Shown here: positions 7,068-15,134 of the stretch, piece by piece | How positions within the stretch are numbered: position 1 is the stretch's first letter | How the letters are laid out: the number at the start of each line of letters is the position of its first letter | Assembly (NCBI RefSeq): GCF_013376415.1 | Contig: NZ_WYET01000007.1 | Location: 1-64,000 of the forward strand | Direction of reading: 5' to 3' | Length of the DNA stretch: 64,000 nt | From: Flagellimonas chongwuensis | Lineage (GTDB): Bacteria; Bacteroidota; Bacteroidia; Flavobacteriales; Flavobacteriaceae | Program-made: the position numbers and the translations under genes | The notes under the pieces: model-generated | The model's database searches: none | Seen by the model: only the letters and a program-made list of their open reading frames with translations | What the model was told of the DNA's origin: nothing

Positions 7068-7751
7068 ATGAAAAAAATAGGATTGGTTGGTGGGATGAGT
7101 TGGACTTCCACGTTGGACTATTATAAATATATAAACCAAAGCATCAACGAAAAATTAGGAGGACTAAACTCTGCTGAATGCATACTATATTCCCTGAATT
7201 TTTCTGATATACAAGATAGAGGATGGACAAATTCTTACGATTTGATCCTTAATGCTTGCAAGAGTTTAAAATCAAACAATGTAGATTTTATTGTGCTATG
7301 TGCCAATACGGCTCATTTGTTTGCTGACGAAATCCAATCAACACTCGGAATTCCAATTGTTCATATAGCATCTGCCACAGCAGAAGAAATACGACGACAT
7401 AAACTACTAAAGGTTGGATTATTAGGTACAAAATTTACAATGGAAATGGATTTTTACCGAAATAAACTGAGGGAATATCATATTGAAGCTATAGTTCCAT
7501 CAGAAAAAAAGGATATTGAAGATATACAGGATATTGTAAAAAATGAACTTGGAAAAGGAATTATAAGTAAAACATCCAAACAAAAATTTGTGCGGTATAC
7601 CAATGAATTGAGAGAAAGAGGAGCTGAAGGACTTATTTTGGGATGCACAGAGATACCTATGCTAATCGGACAAACCGATTTTGAATTCCCTGTATTCGAC
7701 ACAACAAAAATCCACGTTGAACGCATTGTAAATTTTGCACTGGATAAGTAA
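7068..7751 (+). CDS. aspartate/glutamate racemase family protein
   Basis: A 227-residue cytosolic enzyme of the cofactor-independent Asp/Glu racemase family. The opening K-K-I-G-L-V-G-G-M-S-W motif and both catalytic cysteines are present: C78 in V-L-C-A-N-T-A-H and C193 in I-L-G-C-T-E-I-P-M. With both cysteines present it should interconvert L- and D-amino acids (aspartate or a related substrate) rather than being a one-cysteine decarboxylase or isomerase relative. It lies alone, 49 bases after the FG-GAP gene. It could be a broad-spectrum YgeA-like racemase. Confidence 0.88.
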   Translation: MKKIGLVGGMSWTSTLDYYKYINQSINEKLGGLNSAECILYSLNFSDIQDRGWTNSYDLILNACKSLKSNNVDFIVLCANTAHLFADEIQSTLGIPIVHIASATAEEIRRHKLLKVGLLGTKFTMEMDFYRNKLREYHIEAIVPSEKKDIEDIQDIVKNELGKGIISKTSKQKFVRYTNELRERGAEGLILGCTEIPMLIGQTDFEFPVFDTTKIHVERIVNFALDK

Positions 7752-7860
7752 AAGCCTCTGCGCTGAAAACATGGGTTATCATCCATTGCAACTTTCTTGT
7801 TAACTTTAATCCAACAACTTATGAGGACCTGAACCTCCGCGAAAAGCCCAAACCGATAGT

Positions 7861-8238
7861 ATGACAAAAATTGTATCGACCCCCAATTGTGGAAATTCCC
7901 CAAAAATGGAGTTTTTAAAAAATTTCAATATTGCATTTGCCAAAGGGGATGTAGCGTTTCTTGAAAAGAGCGTAACGGAGGATATTGTTTGGAACATAAT
8001 TGGAGATAAAAAAATTGAAGGTCAACAACAGTTTATCTTTGAACTGGAAAAAATGAAAGAAGAGAAAACTTCTGAATTAATTCTTCATCAAGTAATGTCC
8101 CACGGTAAAGAAGGGGCCGTAAATGGAATTATTACCACAGAGAACAACCAAAAATATGCCTTCTCAGATTTTTATGTCTTCAAAGGGGCCAAAGGCGCCA
8201 AAATAAAATCCATAACTTCATACGTAATACAGGTTTAA
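7861..8238 (+). CDS. nuclear transport factor 2/SnoaL-like family protein
   Basis: A 125-residue protein with the NTF2-like cone-fold pattern: F-L-K-N-F-N-I-A-F-A-K-G-D helix, then S-V-T-E-D-I-V-W-N-I-I-G-D, a long helix K-M-K-E-E-K, and the strands V-N-G-I-I-T-T-E-N-N and A-F-S-D-F-Y-V-F-K-G-A. The N-terminal S-T-P-N-C-G-N-S-P-K stretch is typical of Bacteroidota relatives, so I keep the ATG at 7861. It heads a tight run (10-, 1- and 0-base gaps) with the DUF1801, DUF2200 and membrane-protein genes, probably one transcript. Ligand or activity unknown. Confidence 0.75.
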   Translation: MTKIVSTPNCGNSPKMEFLKNFNIAFAKGDVAFLEKSVTEDIVWNIIGDKKIEGQQQFIFELEKMKEEKTSELILHQVMSHGKEGAVNGIITTENNQKYAFSDFYVFKGAKGAKIKSITSYVIQV

Positions 8239-8248
8239 TTATACCACC

Positions 8249-8647
8249 ATGCTTATGAAAGAAGAAATCCAAGCATATAACAATGGGCTAAATCCTTCGG
8301 AAAAAGATATTTGCGACCTACTCCAAGCCACTATTGACCGTGAACTTCCCCATACCGAAAATAAAATTTGGCACGGCCATCCCGTCTGGTTCTTGGAGGG
8401 GAACCCTATAGCGGGTTATAGCAAACAGAAAAAAGGAATACGTTTAATGTTTTGGAGCGGGGCTGACTTTAACGAAGATGAATTGTCTGTTCGGGGGAAA
8501 AAATTCAAGGATGCCTCCATTTTCTATAATGATGCTGCAGAAGTCAATACTGAAGACCTTAAACGTTGGTTATCGAAATCCGAGGAAGTACAATGGGATT
8601 ACAAAAATATTGTGAAACGAAAAGGAAAATTGGAAAGACTTAAGTAA
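8249..8647 (+). CDS. DUF1801 (YdhG-like) domain protein
   Basis: A 132-residue cytosolic protein matching DUF1801: [18 protein letters not shown], then [11 protein letters not shown] and a C-terminal lysine-rich tail. The family has an iron chaperone-like frataxin-type fold in some members, but its role is not settled. Start choices are ATG 8249 or ATG 8255. The gene sits 10 bases after the SnoaL-like gene and 1 base before the DUF2200 gene. Confidence 0.8.
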   Translation: MLMKEEIQAYNNGLNPSEKDICDLLQATIDRELPHTENKIWHGHPVWFLEGNPIAGYSKQKKGIRLMFWSGADFNEDELSVRGKKFKDASIFYNDAAEVNTEDLKRWLSKSEEVQWDYKNIVKRKGKLERLK

Positions 8648-8648
8648 T

Positions 8649-9017
8649 ATGAAAACAACACCGGAACATGATCAGCGAGTGGCAAAACTGACTTTTGCAT
8701 CGGTATATCCGCACTATGTTACCAAGGTCGTAAAGAAAGGAAGAACCGTAGAAGAGCTCGACGAAGTAATAACATGGTTAACTGGTTTTGACAAGAAAAA
8801 AATGGAAGAACTGATTGCTGAAAAGGCCACATTTGAAACCTTTTTTAATTTAGCGGAATTGAACCCTAATGCAGAACTGATAAAAGGTGTGATTTGCGGC
8901 TATCGCATTGAGGAAATTGAAAACCCCATCACTAGGCAAGTTAGATATTTGGATAAATTGGTAGATGAGCTCGCCAAGGGTAAAAAGATGGAAAAAATTC
9001 TTAGGACAGGTAATTAA
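8649..9017 (+). CDS. DUF2200 family protein
   Basis: A 122-residue protein with the DUF2200 pattern: [18 protein letters not shown], then V-I-T-W-L-T-G-F-D, and [19 protein letters not shown] followed by [17 protein letters not shown]. No catalytic residues are known for the family. It is the third member of a compact four-gene run. Confidence 0.8.
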   Translation: MKTTPEHDQRVAKLTFASVYPHYVTKVVKKGRTVEELDEVITWLTGFDKKKMEELIAEKATFETFFNLAELNPNAELIKGVICGYRIEEIENPITRQVRYLDKLVDELAKGKKMEKILRTGN

Positions 9018-9689
9018 TTGACGCATAGATTCTACAGCAAAACCAAAAAAGAGCAAAGCCGAATCCTGATTTGGATTCTTCTGTTGGCCCTGTTTGTCAT
9101 AATTCTATCCTGTTGGTTGGCTTGGGTTTCCCAATTTTATTTTTTTGGTATTATCGTCATTTTGGGAGTGCTCACGCTGGTAGCTCCTTTCATTGATGTC
9201 CCGTCCATGAAAAAAAGCGGTAAACTTCGTTATCATTCATTATTGATGCTCTCGGAAAAACCTAAAGACGGTGTTATCAAAATTCATGGAGGCACATTGT
9301 TCGACTATGTCTTTGTAATAGATAAAAAAATGAACGGGAATCAGCGGAGAACCTTTATTATTCAGCAATATGTTGAGGGATTGCTTAATCTTATTAACAA
9401 CACTGACATGGGGTCAACTACCAAGCTGCAGGGAACAAGCTATATCATCAATAAAAGAACAGCACAGCGAGTAGGTTTCGAAGTAGTGCCTACAGACTAC
9501 ATCCAAAAATTTATTTTCACTTACAATTATTTAAATGTACTGGTCACCTACTCCATTGCTAAAGGAAGACTATCGTTCCCCAAAATAAACAGGACCATAA
9601 CGTTCGAGGCAAACCTTAAAGATATTGGGCAAAAAAAAGATTTTTTAGTTACCTTGAATAAAAAGTTGAAAAGTGAAACAGGGTTCTGA
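9018..9689 (+). CDS. hypothetical membrane protein with a soluble C-terminal domain
   Basis: I do not recognise the family. The 223-residue product has two adjacent membrane segments (about residues 17-36 and 41-60) and then a soluble, beta-rich domain of about 150 residues facing one side of the membrane. The TTG at 9018 begins at the base after the DUF2200 stop codon; no in-frame ATG precedes the first membrane segment, so the TTG start is likely. It is the last gene of the four-gene run. Confidence 0.6.
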   Translation: MTHRFYSKTKKEQSRILIWILLLALFVIILSCWLAWVSQFYFFGIIVILGVLTLVAPFIDVPSMKKSGKLRYHSLLMLSEKPKDGVIKIHGGTLFDYVFVIDKKMNGNQRRTFIIQQYVEGLLNLINNTDMGSTTKLQGTSYIINKRTAQRVGFEVVPTDYIQKFIFTYNYLNVLVTYSIAKGRLSFPKINRTITFEANLKDIGQKKDFLVTLNKKLKSETGF

Positions 9690-9728
9690 GCAATCCCAAA
9701 AACACTTAAATATAAGCCTATTTAATCC

Positions 9729-10319
9729 TTGGAAAAATCCTATCAACAATACCTCGAAGACTACCTCCAATCATTTGTAAACTTATCCTCCGAAGAACTA
9801 ACGCTCTTTCGCTCACAACTGTCTATAAAGGAGTATGCGAAAAAGGATTTCTTTTTTGAGAGCGGGGAAATTCAAATAAAAATGGGGTTCGTTTGCAAGG
9901 GATTGTTAAGGCGATACTACATTAACGAAAAAGGAAAGACCATTACCACAGGGTTTGTGAAAGAAAATGAATATGCCACTGACTATCCGGCCTTTATACA
10001 GCAACGTCCCAGTAAATATTATATGGAATGTCTGGAACCCTGCATTATAATAGAACTTGCCTATGATGATATCCAAGTGGGGTATACCAACTTCAAAAGC
10101 CACGAAAGGTATGGGCGGCTTATTGCCGAAAAGGTGCTGACAATTCAAACGGACCGAGTGGAAAGCTTCCTTTTTGATACTGCTGAACAGCGCTATTTAA
10201 ACTTTATAAAAGACAACCCTGGGTTGATCAACCGCATAAGCCTAACGCATTTGTCTTCCTATTTGGGTATTGAAAGACAATCCTTGAGCAGAATACGAAG
10301 TAAAATCGCAAAAAAATAA
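9729..10319 (+). CDS. Crp/Fnr family transcriptional regulator (second copy in the window)
   Basis: A 196-residue relative of the regulator at 2912: an N-terminal cNMP-binding beta roll (F-E-S-G-E-I-Q-I-K-M-G-F-V-C-K-G-L-L-R-R-Y) and a C-terminal helix-turn-helix with S-S-Y-L-G-I-E-R-Q-S-L-S-R-I-R. The start is a TTG (M-E-K-S-Y-Q-Q), with no ATG available upstream in frame. A 16-bp palindrome starts 3 bases after the stop codon, in front of the M20 amidohydrolase gene, repeating the regulator-operator-target layout seen at 2912-5776. The effector is unknown. Confidence 0.87.
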   Translation: MEKSYQQYLEDYLQSFVNLSSEELTLFRSQLSIKEYAKKDFFFESGEIQIKMGFVCKGLLRRYYINEKGKTITTGFVKENEYATDYPAFIQQRPSKYYMECLEPCIIIELAYDDIQVGYTNFKSHERYGRLIAEKVLTIQTDRVESFLFDTAEQRYLNFIKDNPGLINRISLTHLSSYLGIERQSLSRIRSKIAKK

Positions 10320-10322
10320 GAT

Positions 10323-10338
10323 TGTCACATATGTGTCA
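10323..10338. promoter_or_regulatory. Crp-like operator before the M20 amidohydrolase
   Basis: TGTCACATATGTGTCA is palindromic except for one base pair; its core CACATATGTG is perfect. It lies between the second Crp-family gene and the amidohydrolase. A -7-like box CATCTTTG follows at 10361-10368, placing the palindrome centre about 37 bases upstream of the box end, roughly where an activator would contact polymerase. Confidence 0.55.
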
Positions 10339-10397
10339 GGTAGCACCAAATATTGGTCTGCATCTTTGTTGCATCAAACAAAACAAAATTAATAATC

Positions 10398-11690
10398 ATG
10401 CTGAAGACACCATCTAACACATTAACTATATTCTTTTTCCTTTTGGTAACCATTTCCACTTTAGGTCAAAATACCACTAAAAATATCCATACGGAAATTC
10501 AACAACATACCGAACAGATTTTTGATAGTTTGGTCAAAATAAGAAGGGACCTGCACATGTACCCTGAAGTAGGTGGAGAGGAAAAAAGAACATCGACAAA
10601 AATAGCCGCATACTTAACGGAACTTGGACTGGAGGTAAAAACAGGAATTGGCGGTTATGGCGTTGTTGGCATATTAAAAGGCGTAAAACCTGGTAAAAAG
10701 ATTGCCTGGCGGGCCGATATTGATGCAATGCCATCCAAAGCTCCCGACGTAGTTGACTTTCCATCAAAACATGAAGGAGTAAGGCACATTTGTGGTCACG
10801 ATGTACACACTGCGGTAGCTCTTGGCATTGCAAATACTTTGGTACAGCAAAAAGAGGATTTAGAGGGAACAATATATTTTGTATTTCAGCCATCCGAAGA
10901 GAACATAAAAGGGGCTCTGGCAATGATGGACGATGGCTTGTTCGATATGATTCAGCCCGAGGAAATGTACGCCATGCACGTTACGCCATTCCCCGCAGGC
11001 ACTATTGCCGCTAAACCTGAAGAAATGTTTTCAGATTACAAAAAAGTGGACCTTTTTTTTAAGAAAGGTAATAATAAGGATGCGTTGTACGAATTTGCAA
11101 AACAGGCAATCCTATCCCTTGAAAATGTCTCTCCCGAAAGCAAATTCTGGAACATGCAGAACATGGGCGACCCAGAAATAGGAATCGCTGGAACAAAGTC
11201 TATTTACAAAAATTATACTACGGTAGACAAAAATAATTTTTCAATTAAGGAAGCCAATAATGGTGTAAAAATCAGTGGTTTTATAAGTTTCAGTGACAAA
11301 AAACAACGAGATGCCGCCATTCCTTCTCTAAAAAAGAAGATAGCGGATTCTGAATTTGCGGAAGATTTTAGTACCGCCGAACTTGTAAACGTCTTCCCTA
11401 CCCTTGACAACAATGAAAGATTGGTCAATGAGAGTTTGGAACAATTGTCGGATATCTACGGGGAGAACAGAGTACTTCGTTTACATGGGGTTGTAGCTGA
11501 CGGTCGTAGTGATGACTTTGCATTTTTTCAACCCAAAGTACCAAGTGTATACTTTTTTATGGGTGGCTCCAATTATGAAAAAGGGATTATAGCCCAAACA
11601 CACTCACCGAATTTTGCCGTTGATGAGAGCTGTATCAAGACCGGTGTCAATCTTTTTTCGTCCTTGATTATTGAAAGATTGAATCCATAA
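10398..11690 (+). CDS. secreted M20 family amidohydrolase/metallopeptidase
   Basis: A protein of about 430 residues with an N-terminal signal peptide (core F-F-F-L-L-V-T-I-S, ending near L-G-Q) and the M20D/aminoacylase-like catalytic domain. Metal-binding and catalytic signatures visible are C-G-H-D-V-H, Q-P-S-E-E-N and M-H-V-T-P-F-P-A-G-T, plus the late D-D-F-A-F-F segment and a final T-H-S-P-N-F. The lid/dimerisation domain lies in the middle. It should hydrolyse N-acyl amino acids or small peptides in the periplasm. The longest frame starts at TTG 10353 inside the promoter region; ATG 10398 gives a proper signal peptide. Likely controlled by the Crp-family protein encoded upstream. Confidence 0.9.
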   Translation: MLKTPSNTLTIFFFLLVTISTLGQNTTKNIHTEIQQHTEQIFDSLVKIRRDLHMYPEVGGEEKRTSTKIAAYLTELGLEVKTGIGGYGVVGILKGVKPGKKIAWRADIDAMPSKAPDVVDFPSKHEGVRHICGHDVHTAVALGIANTLVQQKEDLEGTIYFVFQPSEENIKGALAMMDDGLFDMIQPEEMYAMHVTPFPAGTIAAKPEEMFSDYKKVDLFFKKGNNKDALYEFAKQAILSLENVSPESKFWNMQNMGDPEIGIAGTKSIYKNYTTVDKNNFSIKEANNGVKISGFISFSDKKQRDAAIPSLKKKIADSEFAEDFSTAELVNVFPTLDNNERLVNESLEQLSDIYGENRVLRLHGVVADGRSDDFAFFQPKVPSVYFFMGGSNYEKGIIAQTHSPNFAVDESCIKTGVNLFSSLIIERLNP

Positions 11691-11781
11691 ACCTAAATGT
11701 TGCCTCAAATAGTGCCAGACATCTAATAATATTGTGGGTCAGCCCTCTTTTTGATAGATTTAATGTATCAACCCACTAGCT

Positions 11782-12606
11782 ATGAAAAAGTTTACGCTGA
11801 CCTTAACCGTTACAATGCTATCGATATTTAGTTGTTTTGGACAAAGTTCAGATTTCGTCGGGACTTTCGTTAATGGGTCAAATAGCATTTCAATTCAGTT
11901 TAAACGTGTTGGTGATGAGTACCATGGTTTGCTTGCTGCAGTAGGTGCCAGCTTTGCCATTAGGGCTACAGGGTCGTTCAATAAATTAAATGGTGAAATA
12001 TATGGATTGGAAGGGCCCATGGGTTTCGAGGCCACATTGACCGGAACCAAGATGAAAGTCCGCGCAACTGGATATAACGGGCCATTTTATAAATATTCGG
12101 ACCTACACAATCTAGGTGGTTTTGATTTGACATCTTACATGAAGGACAACAGTAAGCCTGTTAATACTATCAACACTCAATTAAATGAAATGTCACCAAC
12201 TGAGATTGTAAATGACCAATATCCAGAATTGGACAATCAAGGTTTACTGAACATAATTTCTGGAAGTCAGTTAGTGTTTTATCAGCGAACCTCCAATGTA
12301 AACGATAGCATGGCCAGTTCCATTACCTATGTAAATTTTTGTGACAATGGCACTTTTTCCATGAACATGGATGGTTCATTCATTGTGGAAGGTGATTATG
12401 GCGGAAATTCCCAAGGAGTTTCCGGCGAAAGCAGTTCAGGAACTTGGCAACTGGTATCATACCAAGGTCAGCCCGCAATTTATCTGCAATATTATAATGG
12501 TGATACCAGCTTAAATCCTTTTAACGAAAACGAAGTCCGGCAAGGAAGATGGCAACGCGGTAACACCCAATACGCATTGCAGCGGAACAAAGTCCGCTGC
12601 AATTAA
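11782..12606 (+). CDS. hypothetical secreted protein
   Basis: I do not recognise the family. The 274-residue product has a signal peptide (M-K-K-F-T-L-T-L, cleavage near S-C-F-G-Q). The first half contains glycine-rich beta strands (F-V-G-T-F-V-N-G-S, G-S-F-N-K-L-N-G-E-I-Y-G) suggesting a small beta-barrel or lipocalin-like fold. The second half has another beta-rich unit (F-C-D-N-G-T-F-S-M-N, S-S-G-T-W-Q-L-V) that resembles lipocalin-type G-x-W strands. It ends V-R-C-N. It is the last + strand gene of the accessory block and runs convergently into the acyltransferase gene, with no obvious terminator between. Confidence 0.65.
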   Translation: MKKFTLTLTVTMLSIFSCFGQSSDFVGTFVNGSNSISIQFKRVGDEYHGLLAAVGASFAIRATGSFNKLNGEIYGLEGPMGFEATLTGTKMKVRATGYNGPFYKYSDLHNLGGFDLTSYMKDNSKPVNTINTQLNEMSPTEIVNDQYPELDNQGLLNIISGSQLVFYQRTSNVNDSMASSITYVNFCDNGTFSMNMDGSFIVEGDYGGNSQGVSGESSSGTWQLVSYQGQPAIYLQYYNGDTSLNPFNENEVRQGRWQRGNTQYALQRNKVRCN

Positions 12607-12637
12607 AATATATTAGAAATATTGTAGTATGGGACAA

Positions 12638-13897
12638 TTATTCGCCCATTGCCGCAGCTACAGCTGCTGAAAGTCTTTTGTAAGTTCCGTTCTGTAAACG
12701 CTCCCTAATTGAAGAGAAAGCATCAAGCGTTTCCTCGATATCCTTCATAGTGTGGGTTGCCGTTGGAATCAAACGGAGTAAAATCAAACCTTTCGGAATT
12801 ACTGGATATACCACTATAGAACAGAAAATTCCATGGTTTTCACGCAAATCCTTCACTAAGGCCATTGCTTCTGGAATACTTCCGTTCAAGTAAACTGGAG
12901 TTACACAACTGGTGGTGGTACCAATATCAAAACCTCTTTCTTTCAATCCATTTTGAAGAGCGTTTACGTTTTCCCAAAGCTTAGCTTTAAGTTCCGGCAT
13001 GGTACGCAACATATCCAGTCTTTTCAATGCTCCCTTCACGTATAGCATAGGCAACGATTTGGCGAACATTTGAGACCTTAGGTTGTACTTTAAATACTCA
13101 ATGATTTCTTTATCTGCTGCCACAAAAGCTCCGATACTGGCCATAGACTTGGCAAAAGTGGCCAAGTATACATCGATTTCATCCTGAACACCTTGCTCCT
13201 CTCCTGCTCCTGCTCCAGTTTTACCAAGGGTTCCAAATCCGTGGGCGTCATCTACCAACAACCTAAATTGGAACTTTTTCTTTAGGGCAACGATTTCTTT
13301 CAAAATTCCTTGCTCTCCACGCATACCGAACACACCTTCGGAAATCACCAAGATTCCACCTCCGGTTTCGTTGGCCAATTTGGTAGCACGCTCCAAGTTT
13401 TTCTCCAAACTGTCGGGGTCGTTGTGCTTAAAGGTGAAACGCTTGCCCATATGCAAACGAACACCATCTATAATACAAGCGTGGCAATCCACGTCATAAA
13501 CAATAATATCATCCTTGGAGACCAAAGCGTCGATTACCGACATAAAACCTTGGTAGCCAAAATTCAATAAGTAAGCGGCATCTTTGTTGACGAATTCGGC
13601 CAATTCGTTCTGTAATTGTTCGTGTAGATCGGTGTGACCACTCATCATTCGGGCACCCATTGGGTAGGCAGCTCCATGCTCCATGGCAGCTTCCCCATCC
13701 ACTTTTTTGATTTCAGGTAGATTGGCCAGGCCGAGATAGTCATTGATACTCCACGTTATCACGTCCTTACCTTGAAACTTCATTCTGTTGGAAATGGGTC
13801 CTTCCAGTTTGGGGAAAACAAAATAGCCTTCTGCTTGTGAAGCCCATTTTCCTAAAGGTCCTTTGTTCTCAATGATTCTATCGAATAAATCTCTCAT
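12638..13897 (-). CDS. PLP-dependent alpha-oxoamine synthase family acyltransferase, candidate cysteate acyltransferase for sulfonolipids
   Basis: A 419-residue fold-type I enzyme of the serine palmitoyltransferase/KBL/BioF family. It shows the substrate-stacking H139 (D-C-H-A-C), the cofactor aspartate in D-D-A-H-G (216-220) and the PLP lysine K250 (A-T-F-A-K-S). The family condenses an amino acid with an acyl-thioester and releases CO2. Next to it, on the same strand, is a cysteine-synthase-like gene; that pair matches the cysteate synthase plus cysteate-fatty-acyl transferase pair described for capnine synthesis in Capnocytophaga and relatives. I therefore infer that it makes 3-ketocapnine. 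Alternatives are a true serine palmitoyltransferase or glycine C-acetyltransferase. It has its own promoter (TACTTTTG at 13921-13928). Confidence 0.85.
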   Translation of the reverse strand: MRDLFDRIIENKGPLGKWASQAEGYFVFPKLEGPISNRMKFQGKDVITWSINDYLGLANLPEIKKVDGEAAMEHGAAYPMGARMMSGHTDLHEQLQNELAEFVNKDAAYLLNFGYQGFMSVIDALVSKDDIIVYDVDCHACIIDGVRLHMGKRFTFKHNDPDSLEKNLERATKLANETGGGILVISEGVFGMRGEQGILKEIVALKKKFQFRLLVDDAHGFGTLGKTGAGAGEEQGVQDEIDVYLATFAKSMASIGAFVAADKEIIEYLKYNLRSQMFAKSLPMLYVKGALKRLDMLRTMPELKAKLWENVNALQNGLKERGFDIGTTTSCVTPVYLNGSIPEAMALVKDLRENHGIFCSIVVYPVIPKGLILLRLIPTATHTMKDIEETLDAFSSIRERLQNGTYKRLSAAVAAAMGE

Positions 13898-13920
13898 CTA
13901 CCTTAATATTAATTCATCTG

Positions 13921-13928
13921 CAAAAGTA
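13921..13928 (-). promoter_or_regulatory. -7 box TACTTTTG for the acyltransferase gene
   Basis: The minus strand reads TACTTTTG, an exact TAnnTTTG match, 23 bases before the ATG at 13897. A terminator for the upstream gene lies just before it at 13966-13996, supporting a separate transcription unit. Confidence 0.6.
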
Positions 13929-13965
13929 TATATTTTTACGAACCTTCCATAAAGAATTATGAACA

Positions 13966-13996
13966 TAAAAAAACGGCAATGAAATACATTGCCGTT
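13966..13996 (-). terminator. strong intrinsic terminator of the cysteine-synthase-like gene
   Basis: AACGGCAATG (13972-13981) and CATTGCCGTT (13987-13996) form a perfect 10-bp stem with a 5-base loop, and on the minus strand a run of T follows. It ends transcription of the gene at 14021-15061. Confidence 0.85.
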
Positions 13997-14020
13997 CTGA
14001 GGTGTTTATGTGGTACTGGT

Positions 14021-15061
14021 TTATTTAATATACTTGATTTCTTCTGGTACTTCGGCATTTTGGATATCGAAAAACCCTTGGTTTTCCATCCATTCGTTGC
14101 TGTATACCTTGCTCATATATCTTGATCCGTGGTCAGGGAAAACAACAACAACATTGCTATCCTCTGTAAATTCACCCTCGGTATTCAATTGATACAACGC
14201 CTGAGTGGCTGCTCCACTGGTATATCCTGCAAAAATACCTTCAGTATGGGCCAATTTACGGGCCATGTGGGCACTTTCGCCATCGGTAACCTTCACGTAT
14301 CTATCAATGGCATTGAAATCGGTAGCCGCCGGAATCAAGTTCTTACCCAAACCTTCAATTCTGTAAGGATACACTTCATTGTGATCGAACTCTCCGGTCT
14401 CATGATATTTTTTCAATACAGAACCGTAAGCATCAACACCCAAAACCTTGATTTTTGGATTTTGCTCTTTAAGATAACGAGCAATACCTGAAATTGTTCC
14501 GCCTGTTCCGCTACATGCCACCAAATGGGTAATCTGACCATTGGTCTGCTCCCAAATCTCAGGTCCTGTACTGGAATAATGGGCATCTATGTTCAACTCG
14601 TTAAAATATTGGTTGATATAGATAGAATTTGGTGTTTCGCTATGCAAGCGCTTGGCCACTTCGTAATAGGAACGTGGGTCGTCTGCACTAACATGCGCTG
14701 GACAAACATATACGTTTGCTCCCATGGAACGCAACATATCTATTTTATCCGGTGATGATTTTGAACTTACGGCCAAAATACATTTGTATCCTTTAACAAT
14801 ACTCACCATGGCAATACTAAAACCTGTGTTGCCCGATGTTGTTTCTATAATGGTGCTACCCGGTTTAAGAATACCTTTTCGTTCGGCCTCCTCTATAATA
14901 TGAATTGCGATTCTATCTTTTGAAGAGTGTCCAGGGTTAAAGCATTCCAGTTTAGCATAAAAATTTCCTGTAAGCGGGGCGGTAATTTTGTTAAGCTTGA
15001 CTAAGGGGGTACTTCCAATTAAGTCTAGAATATTGCTGTGCGCATTTATCTGTTTCTTCAT
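14021..15061 (-). CDS. PLP-dependent cysteine synthase family enzyme, candidate cysteate synthase for sulfonolipids
   Basis: A 346-residue fold-type II PLP enzyme. K48 in H-S-S-K-D-R is the cofactor lysine, T-S-G-N-T-G (75-80) the substrate loop, and G-T-G-G-T-I-S-G the phosphate-binding loop. It resembles cysteine synthase and cystathionine beta-synthase, but with S-S-K-D-R in place of the common S-V-K-D-R. Placed beside an alpha-oxoamine-synthase gene it fits the cysteate synthase of capnine synthesis, which makes L-cysteate using sulfite. Plain O-acetylserine sulfhydrylase is the main alternative. A TTG at 15085 extends the frame, but the ATG at 15061 is better placed; the TTG falls inside the leader palindrome. 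Confidence 0.85.
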   Translation of the reverse strand: MKKQINAHSNILDLIGSTPLVKLNKITAPLTGNFYAKLECFNPGHSSKDRIAIHIIEEAERKGILKPGSTIIETTSGNTGFSIAMVSIVKGYKCILAVSSKSSPDKIDMLRSMGANVYVCPAHVSADDPRSYYEVAKRLHSETPNSIYINQYFNELNIDAHYSSTGPEIWEQTNGQITHLVACSGTGGTISGIARYLKEQNPKIKVLGVDAYGSVLKKYHETGEFDHNEVYPYRIEGLGKNLIPAATDFNAIDRYVKVTDGESAHMARKLAHTEGIFAGYTSGAATQALYQLNTEGEFTEDSNVVVVFPDHGSRYMSKVYSNEWMENQGFFDIQNAEVPEEIKYIK

Positions 15062-15078
15062 AACTGGTATTAGGTAGG

Positions 15079-15112
15079 GGAACAATTCTTATTTAAAATA
15101 AGTAATTGTTCC
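15079..15112. promoter_or_regulatory. 34-bp inverted repeat in the leader of the cysteine-synthase-like gene
   Basis: Outer arms GGAACAATT (15079-15087) and AATTGTTCC (15104-15112) are perfect complements, and the inner CTTATTT/AAATAAG also pair, with one bulged base. It covers the predicted transcription start and first leader bases. It could be an operator for a dimeric regulator or an mRNA hairpin. Confidence 0.55.
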
Positions 15113-15115
15113 GTG

Positions 15116-15123
15116 CAAATGTA
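15116..15123 (-). promoter_or_regulatory. -7 box TACATTTG of the cysteine-synthase-like gene
   Basis: The minus strand reads TACATTTG (TAnnTTTG). It is followed at once by the palindrome at 15079-15112, leaving a leader of about 50 bases before the ATG at 15061. Confidence 0.55.
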
Positions 15124-15134
15124 ACATTTTATTT

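Noticed and set aside
14129..14491. 120-codon + strand frame inside the cysteine-synthase-like gene
   Set aside because: Composition is that of an antisense shadow; the minus strand encodes clear PLP-enzyme motifs over the same bases.
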